Part shown: positions 25,299 through 33,306 of the stretch, piece after piece
Position numbering within the stretch: position 1 is the first letter of the stretch
Layout: each line of letters opens with the position of its first letter
Source: Xenophilus sp. E41
GTDB taxonomy: Bacteria > Pseudomonadota > Gammaproteobacteria > Burkholderiales > Burkholderiaceae_C
DNA length: 64,000 bases
Direction: 5' to 3'
Assembly (NCBI RefSeq): GCF_003671765.1
Contig: NZ_QPIB01000012.1
Location: 619,883 to 683,882 of the forward strand
Notes under the pieces: generated by a model
Told to the model about the DNA's origin: nothing
Databases searched by the model: none
The model's input: only the letters and a program-made list of their open reading frames with translations
Translations under genes and position numbers: made by a program

Positions 25299-25667
25299 TC
25301 ACGTGCGGGTCGTGCCCACGAAGGTCAGACGATTGCCGAAGGGGTCGCGCACCGTCAGCTCGCGTGTGTCCCACGGGGTGGACTCGATACCGGGGCGGGC
25401 GTAGCCGTACTGCCTGGCCGTCAGCTCCGCATGCAGGCCGTCGATGTCGTCGCAGGCGATGCGCAGGGCCGCGCCGGGGCAGGCGTCGCCGTGGTGTTCG
25501 GACAGGTGCAGCACGCAGCCCTCGCGCGACACCTGCAGGTACAGCGGCAGCGCGGGCTCGAAGCGGTGCTGCCAGTCGATGGCGAAGCCCAGGAAATCGA
25601 CGTAGAACTCGCGCGCCTTGGCTTCGTCGAAGATGCGCAGGATGGGGGTGACGGCGTGAAGCGGCAT
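25299..25667 (-). CDS. glyoxalase/bleomycin-resistance (VOC) family protein
   Basis: A 122-residue single-module VOC protein with two beta-alpha-beta-beta-beta repeats. Metal-ligand or substrate positions include His4 in PLHAVTPI, HLSEHHGD and the C-terminal VRDPFGNRLTFV motif typical of the glyoxalase superfamily. Such proteins include bleomycin-binding and glyoxalase-like enzymes; the substrate is unknown. The carrier-like gene lies 68 bases upstream on the same strand, so the two may be co-transcribed. Confidence 0.85.
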   Translation of the reverse strand: MPLHAVTPILRIFDEAKAREFYVDFLGFAIDWQHRFEPALPLYLQVSREGCVLHLSEHHGDACPGAALRIACDDIDGLHAELTARQYGYARPGIESTPWDTRELTVRDPFGNRLTFVGTTRT

Positions 25668-25735
25668 GTGCGCTTTCTACCGCATCGCCACCCGGGCGAA
25701 CGCTGCGACCGTCGGCGCAGGGCGACAGCGCTTCT

Positions 25736-25996
25736 TCAGCGTGCGCCGTCGCGCGCCATCACCTCGTCGATCACGCTGCACATGCGGCCCAGCGTCCAGC
25801 CGGCCGGCGCGGCCAGGGGCTCGTCGGGGAGGCGCAGGCGCAGGGCGTCCTCGGCCGCACAGACGAAGTCGATGCGCCGGCCGCTGCAGTCCAGCCCCAG
25901 CTCGCCGAAGCCGCTCTCGGGCCGGATCGCGTCGGGCGGGCAGCGGAACTCCTGCGTGAGGATGCGGGCGAGGGTGTGGTAGGTCGGGGTGGTCAC
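25736..25996 (-). CDS. acyl-carrier-protein-like small protein
   Basis: 86 residues from GTG 25996, preceded by GAGG. The sequence HTLARILTQEFRCPPDAI, ESGFGELGLDCSGRRIDFV, then VIDEVMA has the helix spacing of acyl carrier proteins. The serine that would receive phosphopantetheine is in LDCSGRRID instead of the usual DSL, so modification is uncertain. No fatty acid or polyketide enzymes lie nearby. A longer frame upstream exists but is not protein-like. Confidence 0.5.
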   Translation of the reverse strand: MTTPTYHTLARILTQEFRCPPDAIRPESGFGELGLDCSGRRIDFVCAAEDALRLRLPDEPLAAPAGWTLGRMCSVIDEVMARDGAR

Positions 25997-26246
25997 GGCG
26001 GGCCTCGGACAGGTCGGGAAACGGGGCGCGGGTGTTGTACGCCGTGTGCATGACACGCGGTGTAGGCCGCCCGCGCGTCGCACGGACGGCCATGGGCGTT
26101 GTGGACCCAGGGCACTGACCCGCGCCTGACGCCCCGGTTGTGGGGCCAAGGCCGCTCCTGCTAGTGTCGGGGCGGCGTGGACGCCGCCGCACAATGCCGG
26201 GCGCGCGTCCTGTTTCGTTCCCCCTCCTTCCGCTCGATTGCCTCTT

Positions 26247-26939
26247 ATGCGAATCCTCCTGGTCGAAGACGATGCCGTGCTGCGCGACGTGATGCTGCGC
26301 AGCCTGGGCGATGCGGGCCACCGCGTGGACCTGGCCCAGAGCGTGGAAGACGCCGACCACCTGTGGCGCGTGCAGCCCTTCGACGTGGTGCTGCTGGACC
26401 TGAACCTGCCCGCCCGCTCGCAAGCCGGCAGCGGCATGGGCAGCGGGCTCACGGTGCTGCGCCAGGCGCGCAGCCGCGGCGACCGCACGCCGGTGCTGGT
26501 GCTCACGGCACGCGACCGCACCGAGGAGCGCATCGCCGGGCTCGATGCCGGCGCCGACGACTACCTGGGCAAGCCATTCGACCTGGCCGAGGTCGAGGCC
26601 CGCCTGCGCGCGCTGGCCCGCCGCGCACAGGGCACCGACGACGTGGCGCTGCTGGGCCAGCTCAAGCTGGACCGCAAGGCGCGCCGCTTCTCGGTGGGCG
26701 GCGCGCCACTCGATTTGCCGGCCCGCGAGTTCGAGGTGCTGTGGGAGCTGATGAGCCCGCCCGGCCATGCGGTGAGCAAGCGCACCCTGTCCGACAAGCT
26801 CTCCAACTTCGACGAATCGCTGGGCGACAACGCGCTCGAGGCCTTCATCTCGCGTCTGCGCAAGAAGCTGGTGGGCAGCGGTGCCGCCATCCGCACGCTG
26901 CGCGGCATCGGCTACCTGCTGGAGGCGGAAGCGGCTTGA
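26247..26939 (+). CDS. OmpR-family response regulator (QseB/TctD-like)
   Basis: A 230-residue regulator. The receiver domain has EDD at residues 7-9, phospho-acceptor Asp51 in VVLLDLNLP and Lys in LGKPFDL. The winged-helix domain ends with IRTLRGIGYLLEAE. An insertion (ARSQAGSGMGSG) after the phosphorylation site is longer than usual. ATG 26247 is chosen over TTG 26238 because MRILLVEDD is the canonical start. Its stop overlaps the start of the kinase gene, so the two are coupled. Confidence 0.88.
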   Translation: MRILLVEDDAVLRDVMLRSLGDAGHRVDLAQSVEDADHLWRVQPFDVVLLDLNLPARSQAGSGMGSGLTVLRQARSRGDRTPVLVLTARDRTEERIAGLDAGADDYLGKPFDLAEVEARLRALARRAQGTDDVALLGQLKLDRKARRFSVGGAPLDLPAREFEVLWELMSPPGHAVSKRTLSDKLSNFDESLGDNALEAFISRLRKKLVGSGAAIRTLRGIGYLLEAEAA

Positions 26940-28354
26940 GCGGGCCGCACGCCACGGCCCCGGGCGCGGCGCGGCGCGCATCGCCCTCGCTGCGCGCGCG
27001 GGTGCTGCGGCACGTGATGCTGCCGCTGGCGCTCACCTGGCTGGCCGGCACCGTCGTCACCTTCATGGTGGCGAGTTACTTCACGCAGCAGGCCTTCGAC
27101 CGCGCGCTGCTCGACGACGCGTACTCGATCGCCTCCAACGTGCGGCCCAACCCCGACGGCGAGGTGGCGCTGCAGCTCACGCCGCGCGAGCTGACCGCCG
27201 CGCTGTTCGACCGCGCCGAGAAGGTGTACTTCAGCGTCCTGCGGCCCGATGGCCGGCCGCTGGCCGGCACGCCGATGCCGGCCGAGGCACCGGCCCCGGG
27301 CGAAGCCTTCCACTTCTCGGAATTCATGCTCGACGGCCACAGCGTGCGTGCCGTCACCCTGCGTCACCAGGTGCAGGACCGCCCCGGCGACTACCGCGTG
27401 ATGGTGGCGCACACCACCGTGACGCGCGGCGTGCTGGCCGGCCGCGTGCTGGTCTTCGCGACGCTGCCGCAGGTGCTGCTGCTGGCGTTGCTGGCCGTGT
27501 GGCTGTGGCGCGGCATCGCGCGTGACCTGGCGCCGCTGGCGGCGCTGCAGACCGCGCTCGCGCACCGCGATGCGAGCGACCTGTCGCCGGTGGCGGTGCC
27601 GCCCACGGCGCGCGAGATCGAGCGCGTGGGCGAGGCGGTCAACGACCTGTTCGTGCGGCTGGACCGCAGCGTGCGTTCGCAGCGCGAGTTCGCGGGCAAC
27701 GTGGCACACGAGCTGCGCACGCCGCTGGCCGGCATCCGCGCGCTGGCCGACTACGGCCTGGCGAATCCCACGCCCGGCGTGTGGCGCGAGCAGCTGCAAC
27801 GCATCGCCGCGAGCGAGGCACGCGCCAGCCACCTGGTCGACCAGTTGCTGGCGCTGGCGCTGGCCGACGAGAGCGATGCGGTGCTCCAGCGCGAGCCGGT
27901 GCGGCTCGATGCGCTGGTCGGCGACACCGTGCTGCGCCACCTGGCCAAGGCCGATGCGCGTGGTGTCGACCTGGGCGCGCGTGGCCTGGACGAGGGCGAA
28001 GCGAAGGACTTCACCGTGCTGGCGGACGCCGGCCTGATCGAAGGCATCCTCGACAACCTGATCGACAACGCGCTGCGCTACGGCGGCAAGACCATCACGC
28101 TCGAACTCGCCGCCACGCCCTCGCACTGCACCCTGGCGGTGGTGGACGACGGGCCCGGCATTCCCGAGGCCGCGCAACGCGACCTGATGCAGCGCTGGGC
28201 GCAGGGCCCCGACGGGCAGAAGCTGGGGCAGGGTGCGGGGCTGGGGCTGGCCATCGTGGCGCGCTATGCACAGCTGCTGAAGGCGCCGCTGTCGCTGGCC
28301 ACCGCCGGGCCGCAGGGCGGCTTGCGGGTGGAGCTGGTGTTCGCCGAGGGGTGA
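26936..28354 (+). CDS. sensor histidine kinase, QseC/TctE-like
   Basis: About 472 residues from TTG 26936, overlapping the regulator stop as TTGA, with GGAGG upstream. It has an N-terminal span (VMLPLALTWLAGTVVTFMVASY), a 2CSK_N-type periplasmic region (FDRALLDDAYSIASNV), a second span (LPQVLLLALLAVWLW) and a HAMP-like linker. The phospho-acceptor His lies in VAHELRTPLAGIRAL, the N box in NLIDNALRYGG and the G boxes in DDGPGIP and GAGLGLAIVARY. The 2CSK_N/QseC family senses organic acids or signals. It acts on the OmpR-type regulator encoded before it. Confidence 0.86.
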   Translation: MSGPHATAPGAARRASPSLRARVLRHVMLPLALTWLAGTVVTFMVASYFTQQAFDRALLDDAYSIASNVRPNPDGEVALQLTPRELTAALFDRAEKVYFSVLRPDGRPLAGTPMPAEAPAPGEAFHFSEFMLDGHSVRAVTLRHQVQDRPGDYRVMVAHTTVTRGVLAGRVLVFATLPQVLLLALLAVWLWRGIARDLAPLAALQTALAHRDASDLSPVAVPPTAREIERVGEAVNDLFVRLDRSVRSQREFAGNVAHELRTPLAGIRALADYGLANPTPGVWREQLQRIAASEARASHLVDQLLALALADESDAVLQREPVRLDALVGDTVLRHLAKADARGVDLGARGLDEGEAKDFTVLADAGLIEGILDNLIDNALRYGGKTITLELAATPSHCTLAVVDDGPGIPEAAQRDLMQRWAQGPDGQKLGQGAGLGLAIVARYAQLLKAPLSLATAGPQGGLRVELVFAEG

Positions 28355-28369
28355 GCGGCCCCGACGCCA

Positions 28370-28432
28370 TCGGTTTGATAGCAGCGTGCGCCCGATGGAC
28401 GGGCGCTGCAGCCCGATTCGGCTCGAAATCAG
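28370..28432 (+). repeat. short GCTAT/ATAGC intergenic element, copy 5
   Basis: Only the right half of the palindrome remains (TTTGATAGC), followed by GGACGGGCGCTGCAGCCCGATT and GCTCGAAATCA. The last bases provide the TGA stop of the ynfA-like gene on the minus strand (28431-28429). Confidence 0.6.
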
Positions 28433-28779
28433 GCCGTGCCCCGCGGCGCCAGCATGATGATTGCCATGCCCACCAGCGCCACGCCCGCGCCCACCACGTC
28501 CCAGCGCGTAGGCGCGATGCCGTCCACCGCCCACAGCCAGCCCAGCGCCACCGCGATGTAGACGCCGCCATACGCCGCGTACACGCGCCCGGCCGCCTGC
28601 GGGTGCAGCGTGAGCAGCCAGGCGAAGAGCGCGAGGCTCAGCGCGGCCGGCACCAGCAGCCACACCGGGCCGCCCTTGCGCAGCCACAGCCAGGGCAGGT
28701 AGCAGCCCACGATCTCGGCCACGGCGGTGGCGACGAAGAGCAGCAGGGTGCCGCCGAAGCGGAGCAGGGCATCGGTCAT
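28429..28779 (-). CDS. YnfA/UPF0060 family small membrane protein
   Basis: A 116-residue protein with four hydrophobic spans. [16 protein letters not shown] and the glycine-rich [18 protein letters not shown] segment are the hallmarks of the YnfA family, related to small multidrug resistance exporters. Some enterobacterial homologues export cationic dyes and drugs. Convergent with the kinase gene; its stop codon coincides with the end of a short repeat. Confidence 0.9.
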   Translation of the reverse strand: MTDALLRFGGTLLLFVATAVAEIVGCYLPWLWLRKGGPVWLLVPAALSLALFAWLLTLHPQAAGRVYAAYGGVYIAVALGWLWAVDGIAPTRWDVVGAGVALVGMAIIMLAPRGTA

Positions 28780-28849
28780 GCGGCCGATGATCGCAGCTGG
28801 TCGGGCTGCGCAACGGGCCGCCGGCCCAGCGGAGGTAGCCAGCGCGCGC

Positions 28850-29263
28850 TCAGGCCGCCTGCGCTTCGGGCAGCCTGGCGATGACCTTGATTTCGAAGTC
28901 GAAGCCGTAGAGCCAGGTCACGCCGATGCCGGTGAGCGTCGGGTGTGGCGCGTTGCCCCAGTACTCGGGCACGATCTTCCAGATGGTCTCGAACTTCTCG
29001 GCCGGGTCGACGATGAACACGGTGACGTCGACCACATCGTCGAACGTGCAGCCCGCTGCGCCGAGGATGGCGTTGAGGTTGTCGAAGGCGCGGCGCACCT
29101 GCGCCTCGAGCTCCGGTTCCGGCGAGCCGTCCGGCCGGCTGCCGACCTGGCCGGAGACGAAGAGGAAGCCGTTGGAACGCACGGCCGGGGAGTAGCGGTT
29201 CTTCTCGTACAGGGCCTGCCGGCCGGGTGGAAAGACGACGTCGCGAGTGGGTGTGGAGTTCAT
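28850..29263 (-). CDS. Rid family protein lacking the deaminase arginine
   Basis: A 137-residue protein of the Rid (YjgF/YER057c/UK114) fold, with [37 protein letters not shown] and a C-terminal [10 protein letters not shown]. The active-site arginine of RidA (PARSxVEV) is replaced: the segment reads [12 protein letters not shown]. It is therefore probably not an imine deaminase and may belong to a non-catalytic Rid subfamily. ATG 29263 is used. Divergent from a LysR regulator at 29391, which may control it. Confidence 0.82.
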   Translation of the reverse strand: MNSTPTRDVVFPPGRQALYEKNRYSPAVRSNGFLFVSGQVGSRPDGSPEPELEAQVRRAFDNLNAILGAAGCTFDDVVDVTVFIVDPAEKFETIWKIVPEYWGNAPHPTLTGIGVTWLYGFDFEIKVIARLPEAQAA

Positions 29264-29390
29264 CGGCGGTCCGGGAACTTGTGGTTGGAATGCCCGGAAC
29301 TTTAGGTAGCCACCGCGTCGGGATAAACATGTCGGACCCAGAATCACTGTTTGGCGATTCCGAACAATCACTTTGCCGCGAGGAGCGACC

Positions 29391-30338
29391 ATGGACCGCA
29401 TCGACGCGATGCAAGCCTTTGCCCGGGTGGTGGAGACGCGCAGCTTTACCCAGGCCGCCGCCACGCTGCAGATCAACAAGACCACCGTGACCCAGCTCGT
29501 GCAGCAGTTGGAGGCGCGCCTTCGCGTGAAGCTGCTCAACCGCACCACGCGCAAGGTCAACGTCACGGCCGACGGCGCGGCGTACTACGAGCGCGTGGTG
29601 CGTCTGCTCGCCGACCTGGACGATGCCGAGACGAGCCTGTCGGGCGCCGCCGCCGCGCCGCGCGGGCACCTGCGCGTGGATGTGCCCAGCCCGCTTGCGC
29701 GCCTGGTGCTGGTGCCTGCGCTGCCGGCCTTCCATGCACGCTACCCCGACATCGGGATCGACATGGGCGTGAGCGATCGCAGGGTCGACCTCATCGACGA
29801 GCGGGTCGACTGCGTGGTGCGCGGCGGCGAGTTGACCGACCCGTCGCTCGTGGCCCGGCGCGTGGCCGACCTGCAGCTGCGCGTGTACGCGTCACCCGCC
29901 TACGTGGCGCGCGCGGGCCGGCCCGCGCACCCGGGCGAGCTGGCCGACACGCACCACCGCGTGGTCGGTTTCCTCTGGGCACGCAGCGGACGGACGCTGC
30001 CCTACGCGATGCACCGCGCAGGCGAGCGGGTGGAGGTGCGCGGGCGCCATGTGTTCTCGGTCGACGACGGCAACGCCTACCTCGCGGCTGGCCTCGCGGG
30101 GCTTGGCATCCTCTGGCTACCCGACTACATGGCCCGCGAGCACCATGCGCGGGGCGAGCTGGTCCGCATGCTGGACGACTGGGAGATGGACCCGATGCCG
30201 CTGTACGTCGCGTTTCCGCCCAACCGGAATGTGAGCGCCAAGCTGCGCGTGTTCATCGACTGGGTGGCGGCGCTGATGGCGGAACACGCGCCACCGATGC
30301 GCACGCCTGGGCCTCACCCGGCGACCAGTCGGGGCTGA
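29391..30338 (+). CDS. LysR-family transcriptional regulator
   Basis: A 315-residue regulator. The N-terminal helix-turn-helix covers MDRIDAMQAFARVVETRSFTQAAATLQ and INKTTVTQLVQQLEARL, and the C-terminal part is the effector-binding domain (GHLRVDVPSPLARL). It belongs to the CrgA/AaeR-like subgroup that typically represses or activates a divergent gene; the Rid gene is divergent here. ATG 29391 follows a strong GAGGAG. The 3' end overlaps the convergent tautomerase gene by 86 bases. Confidence 0.88.
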   Translation: MDRIDAMQAFARVVETRSFTQAAATLQINKTTVTQLVQQLEARLRVKLLNRTTRKVNVTADGAAYYERVVRLLADLDDAETSLSGAAAAPRGHLRVDVPSPLARLVLVPALPAFHARYPDIGIDMGVSDRRVDLIDERVDCVVRGGELTDPSLVARRVADLQLRVYASPAYVARAGRPAHPGELADTHHRVVGFLWARSGRTLPYAMHRAGERVEVRGRHVFSVDDGNAYLAAGLAGLGILWLPDYMAREHHARGELVRMLDDWEMDPMPLYVAFPPNRNVSAKLRVFIDWVAALMAEHAPPMRTPGPHPATSRG

Positions 30339-30702
30339 AACCGCCCAGCGCGGGGTGGAACATCTCGTCGCCGCTGTGCTGGGTGAACTCGACGTTCAGA
30401 CGGTCTTCTCGCAGCCCCAGCAGTTCGATGCAGTGGGCGCACAGCGCCTGGGCCACCCGCATGCGCAGCTCGGCCGGGCGGCCGGCGCGGATGTCCAGCA
30501 TCAGGATGGCGACGGGCACGGGCGGCTCGCCCTCGGCGGCGATGCGCCACAGCCCGCCGTCGCCCAGCTCGCGCACGGCCACGGTGATGCGGCGAATGTC
30601 GACCGCCATCATCCGCGCGTAGGTCTGGCTCATCGCGTCGGCCAGACGCTGCTTGGTCGCGACGGGGTAGGGGCCGGCAACGTCGAGTTGCAGGTAGGGC
30701 AT
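30253..30702 (-). CDS. tautomerase (4-oxalocrotonate tautomerase superfamily)
   Basis: A 149-residue protein. Pro2 (MPYLQLDV), the catalytic base of the superfamily, is present after removal of Met. Two beta-alpha-beta units follow (MSQTYARMMAVDIRRITVAVREL and RMRVAQALCAHCIELLGLREDRLNVEFTQH). The natural substrate is unknown. The last ~28 residues (SPGEAQACASVARVPPS...) lie over the convergent LysR gene and look like a read-through extension. Confidence 0.82.
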   Translation of the reverse strand: MPYLQLDVAGPYPVATKQRLADAMSQTYARMMAVDIRRITVAVRELGDGGLWRIAAEGEPPVPVAILMLDIRAGRPAELRMRVAQALCAHCIELLGLREDRLNVEFTQHSGDEMFHPALGGFSPDWSPGEAQACASVARVPPSAPPPSR

Positions 30703-30740
30703 GGGCGGAGCTCAAGCGGCGACGCGCGGCGCCATGTGGT

Positions 30741-30806
30741 GTGCTATGAAATCGATAGCTGTCAGCGCAAGCGGGGCGGGCGTTGCAGGCCTTCTTGGCT
30801 TGAAAC
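30741..30806 (+). repeat. short GCTAT/ATAGC intergenic element, copy 6
   Basis: GCTATGAAATCGATAGC at 30743-30759, then GCGGGGCGGGCGTTGCAGGCC and GGCTTGAAACG. It lies between the old yellow enzyme and tautomerase genes on the same strand. Confidence 0.7.
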
Positions 30807-30835
30807 GCCCGCGTGCCGTCGCACTGTGGTGGCGC

Positions 30836-31939
30836 TCAGTCCAGCGTCGGGTAGTCGGTGTAGCCCTTCTCGCCGCCACCGTAGAGCGTGGCCTTGTCCA
30901 CCTCGTTCCACGGCGCACCTTCGCGGATGCGGCGCACCAGGTCGGGGTTGGCGATGAAGGGCTTGCCGAAGGCGACCAGGTCGTCGCCTTCCTTCACCGC
31001 CGTTTCGGCCAGCGGCAGGTCGTAGCCGTTGTTCACCATCCAGGCCGCGCGCCCACCCGCCTCGCGGTAGGCCTGCTTGAGGGCGTCGTAGTCGAAGGGG
31101 CGGTCGGGGATCTCGCGCGGGCCGCCGGTCGCGCCCTCGATGATGTGGATGTAGGCCAAGCCCAGCTGCGCCAGCTGCTTCACCACGTACTCGAAGAGCG
31201 GCTGCGGGGCACTGTCGACCACGTCGTTGGCGGGCGTGACGGGCGACAGGCGGATGCCCACCTTGCCATGCCCCACGGCGTCGGCCACGGCGCGCGTGAC
31301 TTCCAGCAGCAGGCGTGCGCGGTTCTCGATCGAGCCGCCGTAGTCGTCGGTGCGATGGTTGCTGCCGTCCTTGAGGAACTGGTCCAGCAGGTAGCCGTTG
31401 GCGCCATGGATCTCGACGCCGTCGAAACCGGCCGTCTCGACCGCGTTGCGCGCGGCGGCGGCGTAGGTGTGGACGATGCCGGGCAGCTCGTCGGCACGCA
31501 GCGCGCGCGGGTGCGAGGTTTCGACGAAGGTGGGCACGCCGTCCTTGATGAGCACGGTCTTGGTCTTGGCCGTGATGGCCGAGGGCGCCACGGGTGCACC
31601 GCCCTCGGGCTGCAGTTCGGTGTGCGAGACGCGGCCGACGTGCCACAGCTGCGTGACGATCTTGCCGCCCTTGGCGTGCACCGCGGCCGTGACCTTCTTC
31701 CAGCCGTCGAGCTGCTCGGTGCCGTAGAGGCCCGGCACGTCGGCATAACCCTGGCCCTGATGGCTGATGGCGGTGGCTTCGGTGATCAGCAGGCCGGCAT
31801 CGGCGCGCTGCGCGTAGTAGGTGGCCGTGATGTCGCGCGGGATCGCGTTGGGCGAGCGGTTGCGCGTGAGCGGCGCCATCACGATGCGGTTCTTCAGGTG
31901 CAGATCGCCGGCCTGGACCGGGTCGAAAAGGGTGGGCAT
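30836..31939 (-). CDS. nemA: old yellow enzyme family alkene reductase
   Basis: A 367-residue FMN-dependent TIM-barrel enzyme. LFDPVQAGDLHLKNRIVMAPLTRNR is the family opening. QLWHVGR binds flavin, GVEIHGANGYLLDQF carries the His/Asn pair that binds the substrate carbonyl or nitro group, and DDYGGSIENRARLLLEV follows. Such enzymes reduce activated alkenes, N-ethylmaleimide and nitro compounds with NADPH. Length and motifs are complete. The gene name follows the nearest common annotation; the true substrate is unknown. Confidence 0.9.
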   Translation of the reverse strand: MPTLFDPVQAGDLHLKNRIVMAPLTRNRSPNAIPRDITATYYAQRADAGLLITEATAISHQGQGYADVPGLYGTEQLDGWKKVTAAVHAKGGKIVTQLWHVGRVSHTELQPEGGAPVAPSAITAKTKTVLIKDGVPTFVETSHPRALRADELPGIVHTYAAAARNAVETAGFDGVEIHGANGYLLDQFLKDGSNHRTDDYGGSIENRARLLLEVTRAVADAVGHGKVGIRLSPVTPANDVVDSAPQPLFEYVVKQLAQLGLAYIHIIEGATGGPREIPDRPFDYDALKQAYREAGGRAAWMVNNGYDLPLAETAVKEGDDLVAFGKPFIANPDLVRRIREGAPWNEVDKATLYGGGEKGYTDYPTLD

Positions 31940-32085
31940 GGGCGTGAAGCCTTTCTTTGCTGAGGTTGTTATGGGCGCAGCGTACGCCAGCCTGCGCGGC
32001 CTTGCGGCAGCGGGGTTGCCGTTTTGTTGCTAGGCGCGCATCCGACAGGCGGCGCGCGCAAGGCGGCGCAGAATGCGCCGACCCC

Positions 32086-33306
32086 ATGAGCACCGTGCCC
32101 GACACCTCCGCCGCCGCGCCGACGACCGCCGCGCGTTCCGTGCTGCTGGCGCTCGGGCTGTCGATGGGGGCGGCGGTGTCGCTGGGCATCACCCGCTTCG
32201 CCTACGGGCTGCTGCTGCCGCCGATGCGTGACGATCTGGGCTGGAGCTACGCGCTCGCGGGTGGCATGAACACGGCCAATGCGCTGGGCTACCTGCTCGG
32301 GGCCCTGTGCACGCCGGCGCTGATGCGGCGTTGGGGCGCGGGCCGGCTGCTGGTCGGCGGTGCCGTGCTGGCCAGCGTGTTCATGGGCGCCAGCGGTTTC
32401 TTCACCGATGCGCCGGCGCTGCTGGTGCAGCGCCTGCTGGCGGGCGTCGCGAGCGCGTGGGTGTTCGTGGCCGGCGGGCTGCTGGCCGCGCGGCTCGCGG
32501 CGGAGCATCCCGCGCAGTCGGGCTTCCTGCTCGGGCTGTACTACGGCGGCACCGGCCTGGGCATCGTGGTGTCGGCCCTGGGCGTGCCGCCGCTGCTGGC
32601 CTGGGGCGCCGCCGGCGCGCACGCGTGGCGCTGGGCCTGGTGGGGCCTGGCGGTCGCGAGCCTGATCGCGACGGTACTTCTTGCCGCCACCGCCGGCGCC
32701 CTGCCGGCCACGCCTGCGCCCGGTGCGGGTGGCCCGGCGTCGCCAGGCGCTGCCGTGCCGCTGCGCCGCCTGGGCTGGGCGATGGCGGGGTATCTCTGCT
32801 TCGGCGCCGGCTACATCGGCTACATGACCTTCGTGATCGCGCTGCTGCGCACGGGTGGTGCGAGTGCGGGGCAGCTCACGATGTTCTACGCGCTGCTGGG
32901 CGTGGCGGTGGTGGCTTCGTCGCGGCTGTGGGCCGGCCTGCTGGGCCGCTGGCGCGGGGGCGAGCCGCAGGCGCTGCTCAATGCGCTGCTGGGCGTGGCC
33001 ACGCTGCTGCCGGTGCTCAGTGCGGCGTGGCCGGTGGCGCTGACCTCGGGGCTGCTCTTCGGCGCTGTGTTCCTGTCGGTGGTGGCGTCGACCACCGCGC
33101 TGGTGCGGCACAACCTGCCGCCTGCGCAATGGGCCGCGGGCATCAGCGCCTTCACCATCCTGTTCGCGCTCGGGCAGATCGTCGGGCCCACGGTGGTCGG
33201 CTGGATCTCCGACGGTGCCGGTGGACTGGCGCGCGGGCTCGTGGCCTCGGCGGTCGCGCTGTGGCTCGGTGCCGCGCTCGCCTGGCGGCAGAAGGCGCTG
33301 GCATGA
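32086..33306 (+). CDS. YbfB/YjiJ-family MFS transporter
   Basis: A 406-residue protein with about twelve hydrophobic spans. LGLSMGAAVSLGITRFAYGLLLPPMRDDLGWSYALAG and the first-half NALGYLLGAL are typical of the YbfB/YjiJ subfamily. The substrate is unknown. ATG 32086 is chosen because the upstream frame is not protein-like. The stop overlaps the start of the photolyase gene (ATGA), so the two are translated together, which is an unusual pairing. Confidence 0.88.
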   Translation: MSTVPDTSAAAPTTAARSVLLALGLSMGAAVSLGITRFAYGLLLPPMRDDLGWSYALAGGMNTANALGYLLGALCTPALMRRWGAGRLLVGGAVLASVFMGASGFFTDAPALLVQRLLAGVASAWVFVAGGLLAARLAAEHPAQSGFLLGLYYGGTGLGIVVSALGVPPLLAWGAAGAHAWRWAWWGLAVASLIATVLLAATAGALPATPAPGAGGPASPGAAVPLRRLGWAMAGYLCFGAGYIGYMTFVIALLRTGGASAGQLTMFYALLGVAVVASSRLWAGLLGRWRGGEPQALLNALLGVATLLPVLSAAWPVALTSGLLFGAVFLSVVASTTALVRHNLPPAQWAAGISAFTILFALGQIVGPTVVGWISDGAGGLARGLVASAVALWLGAALAWRQKALA

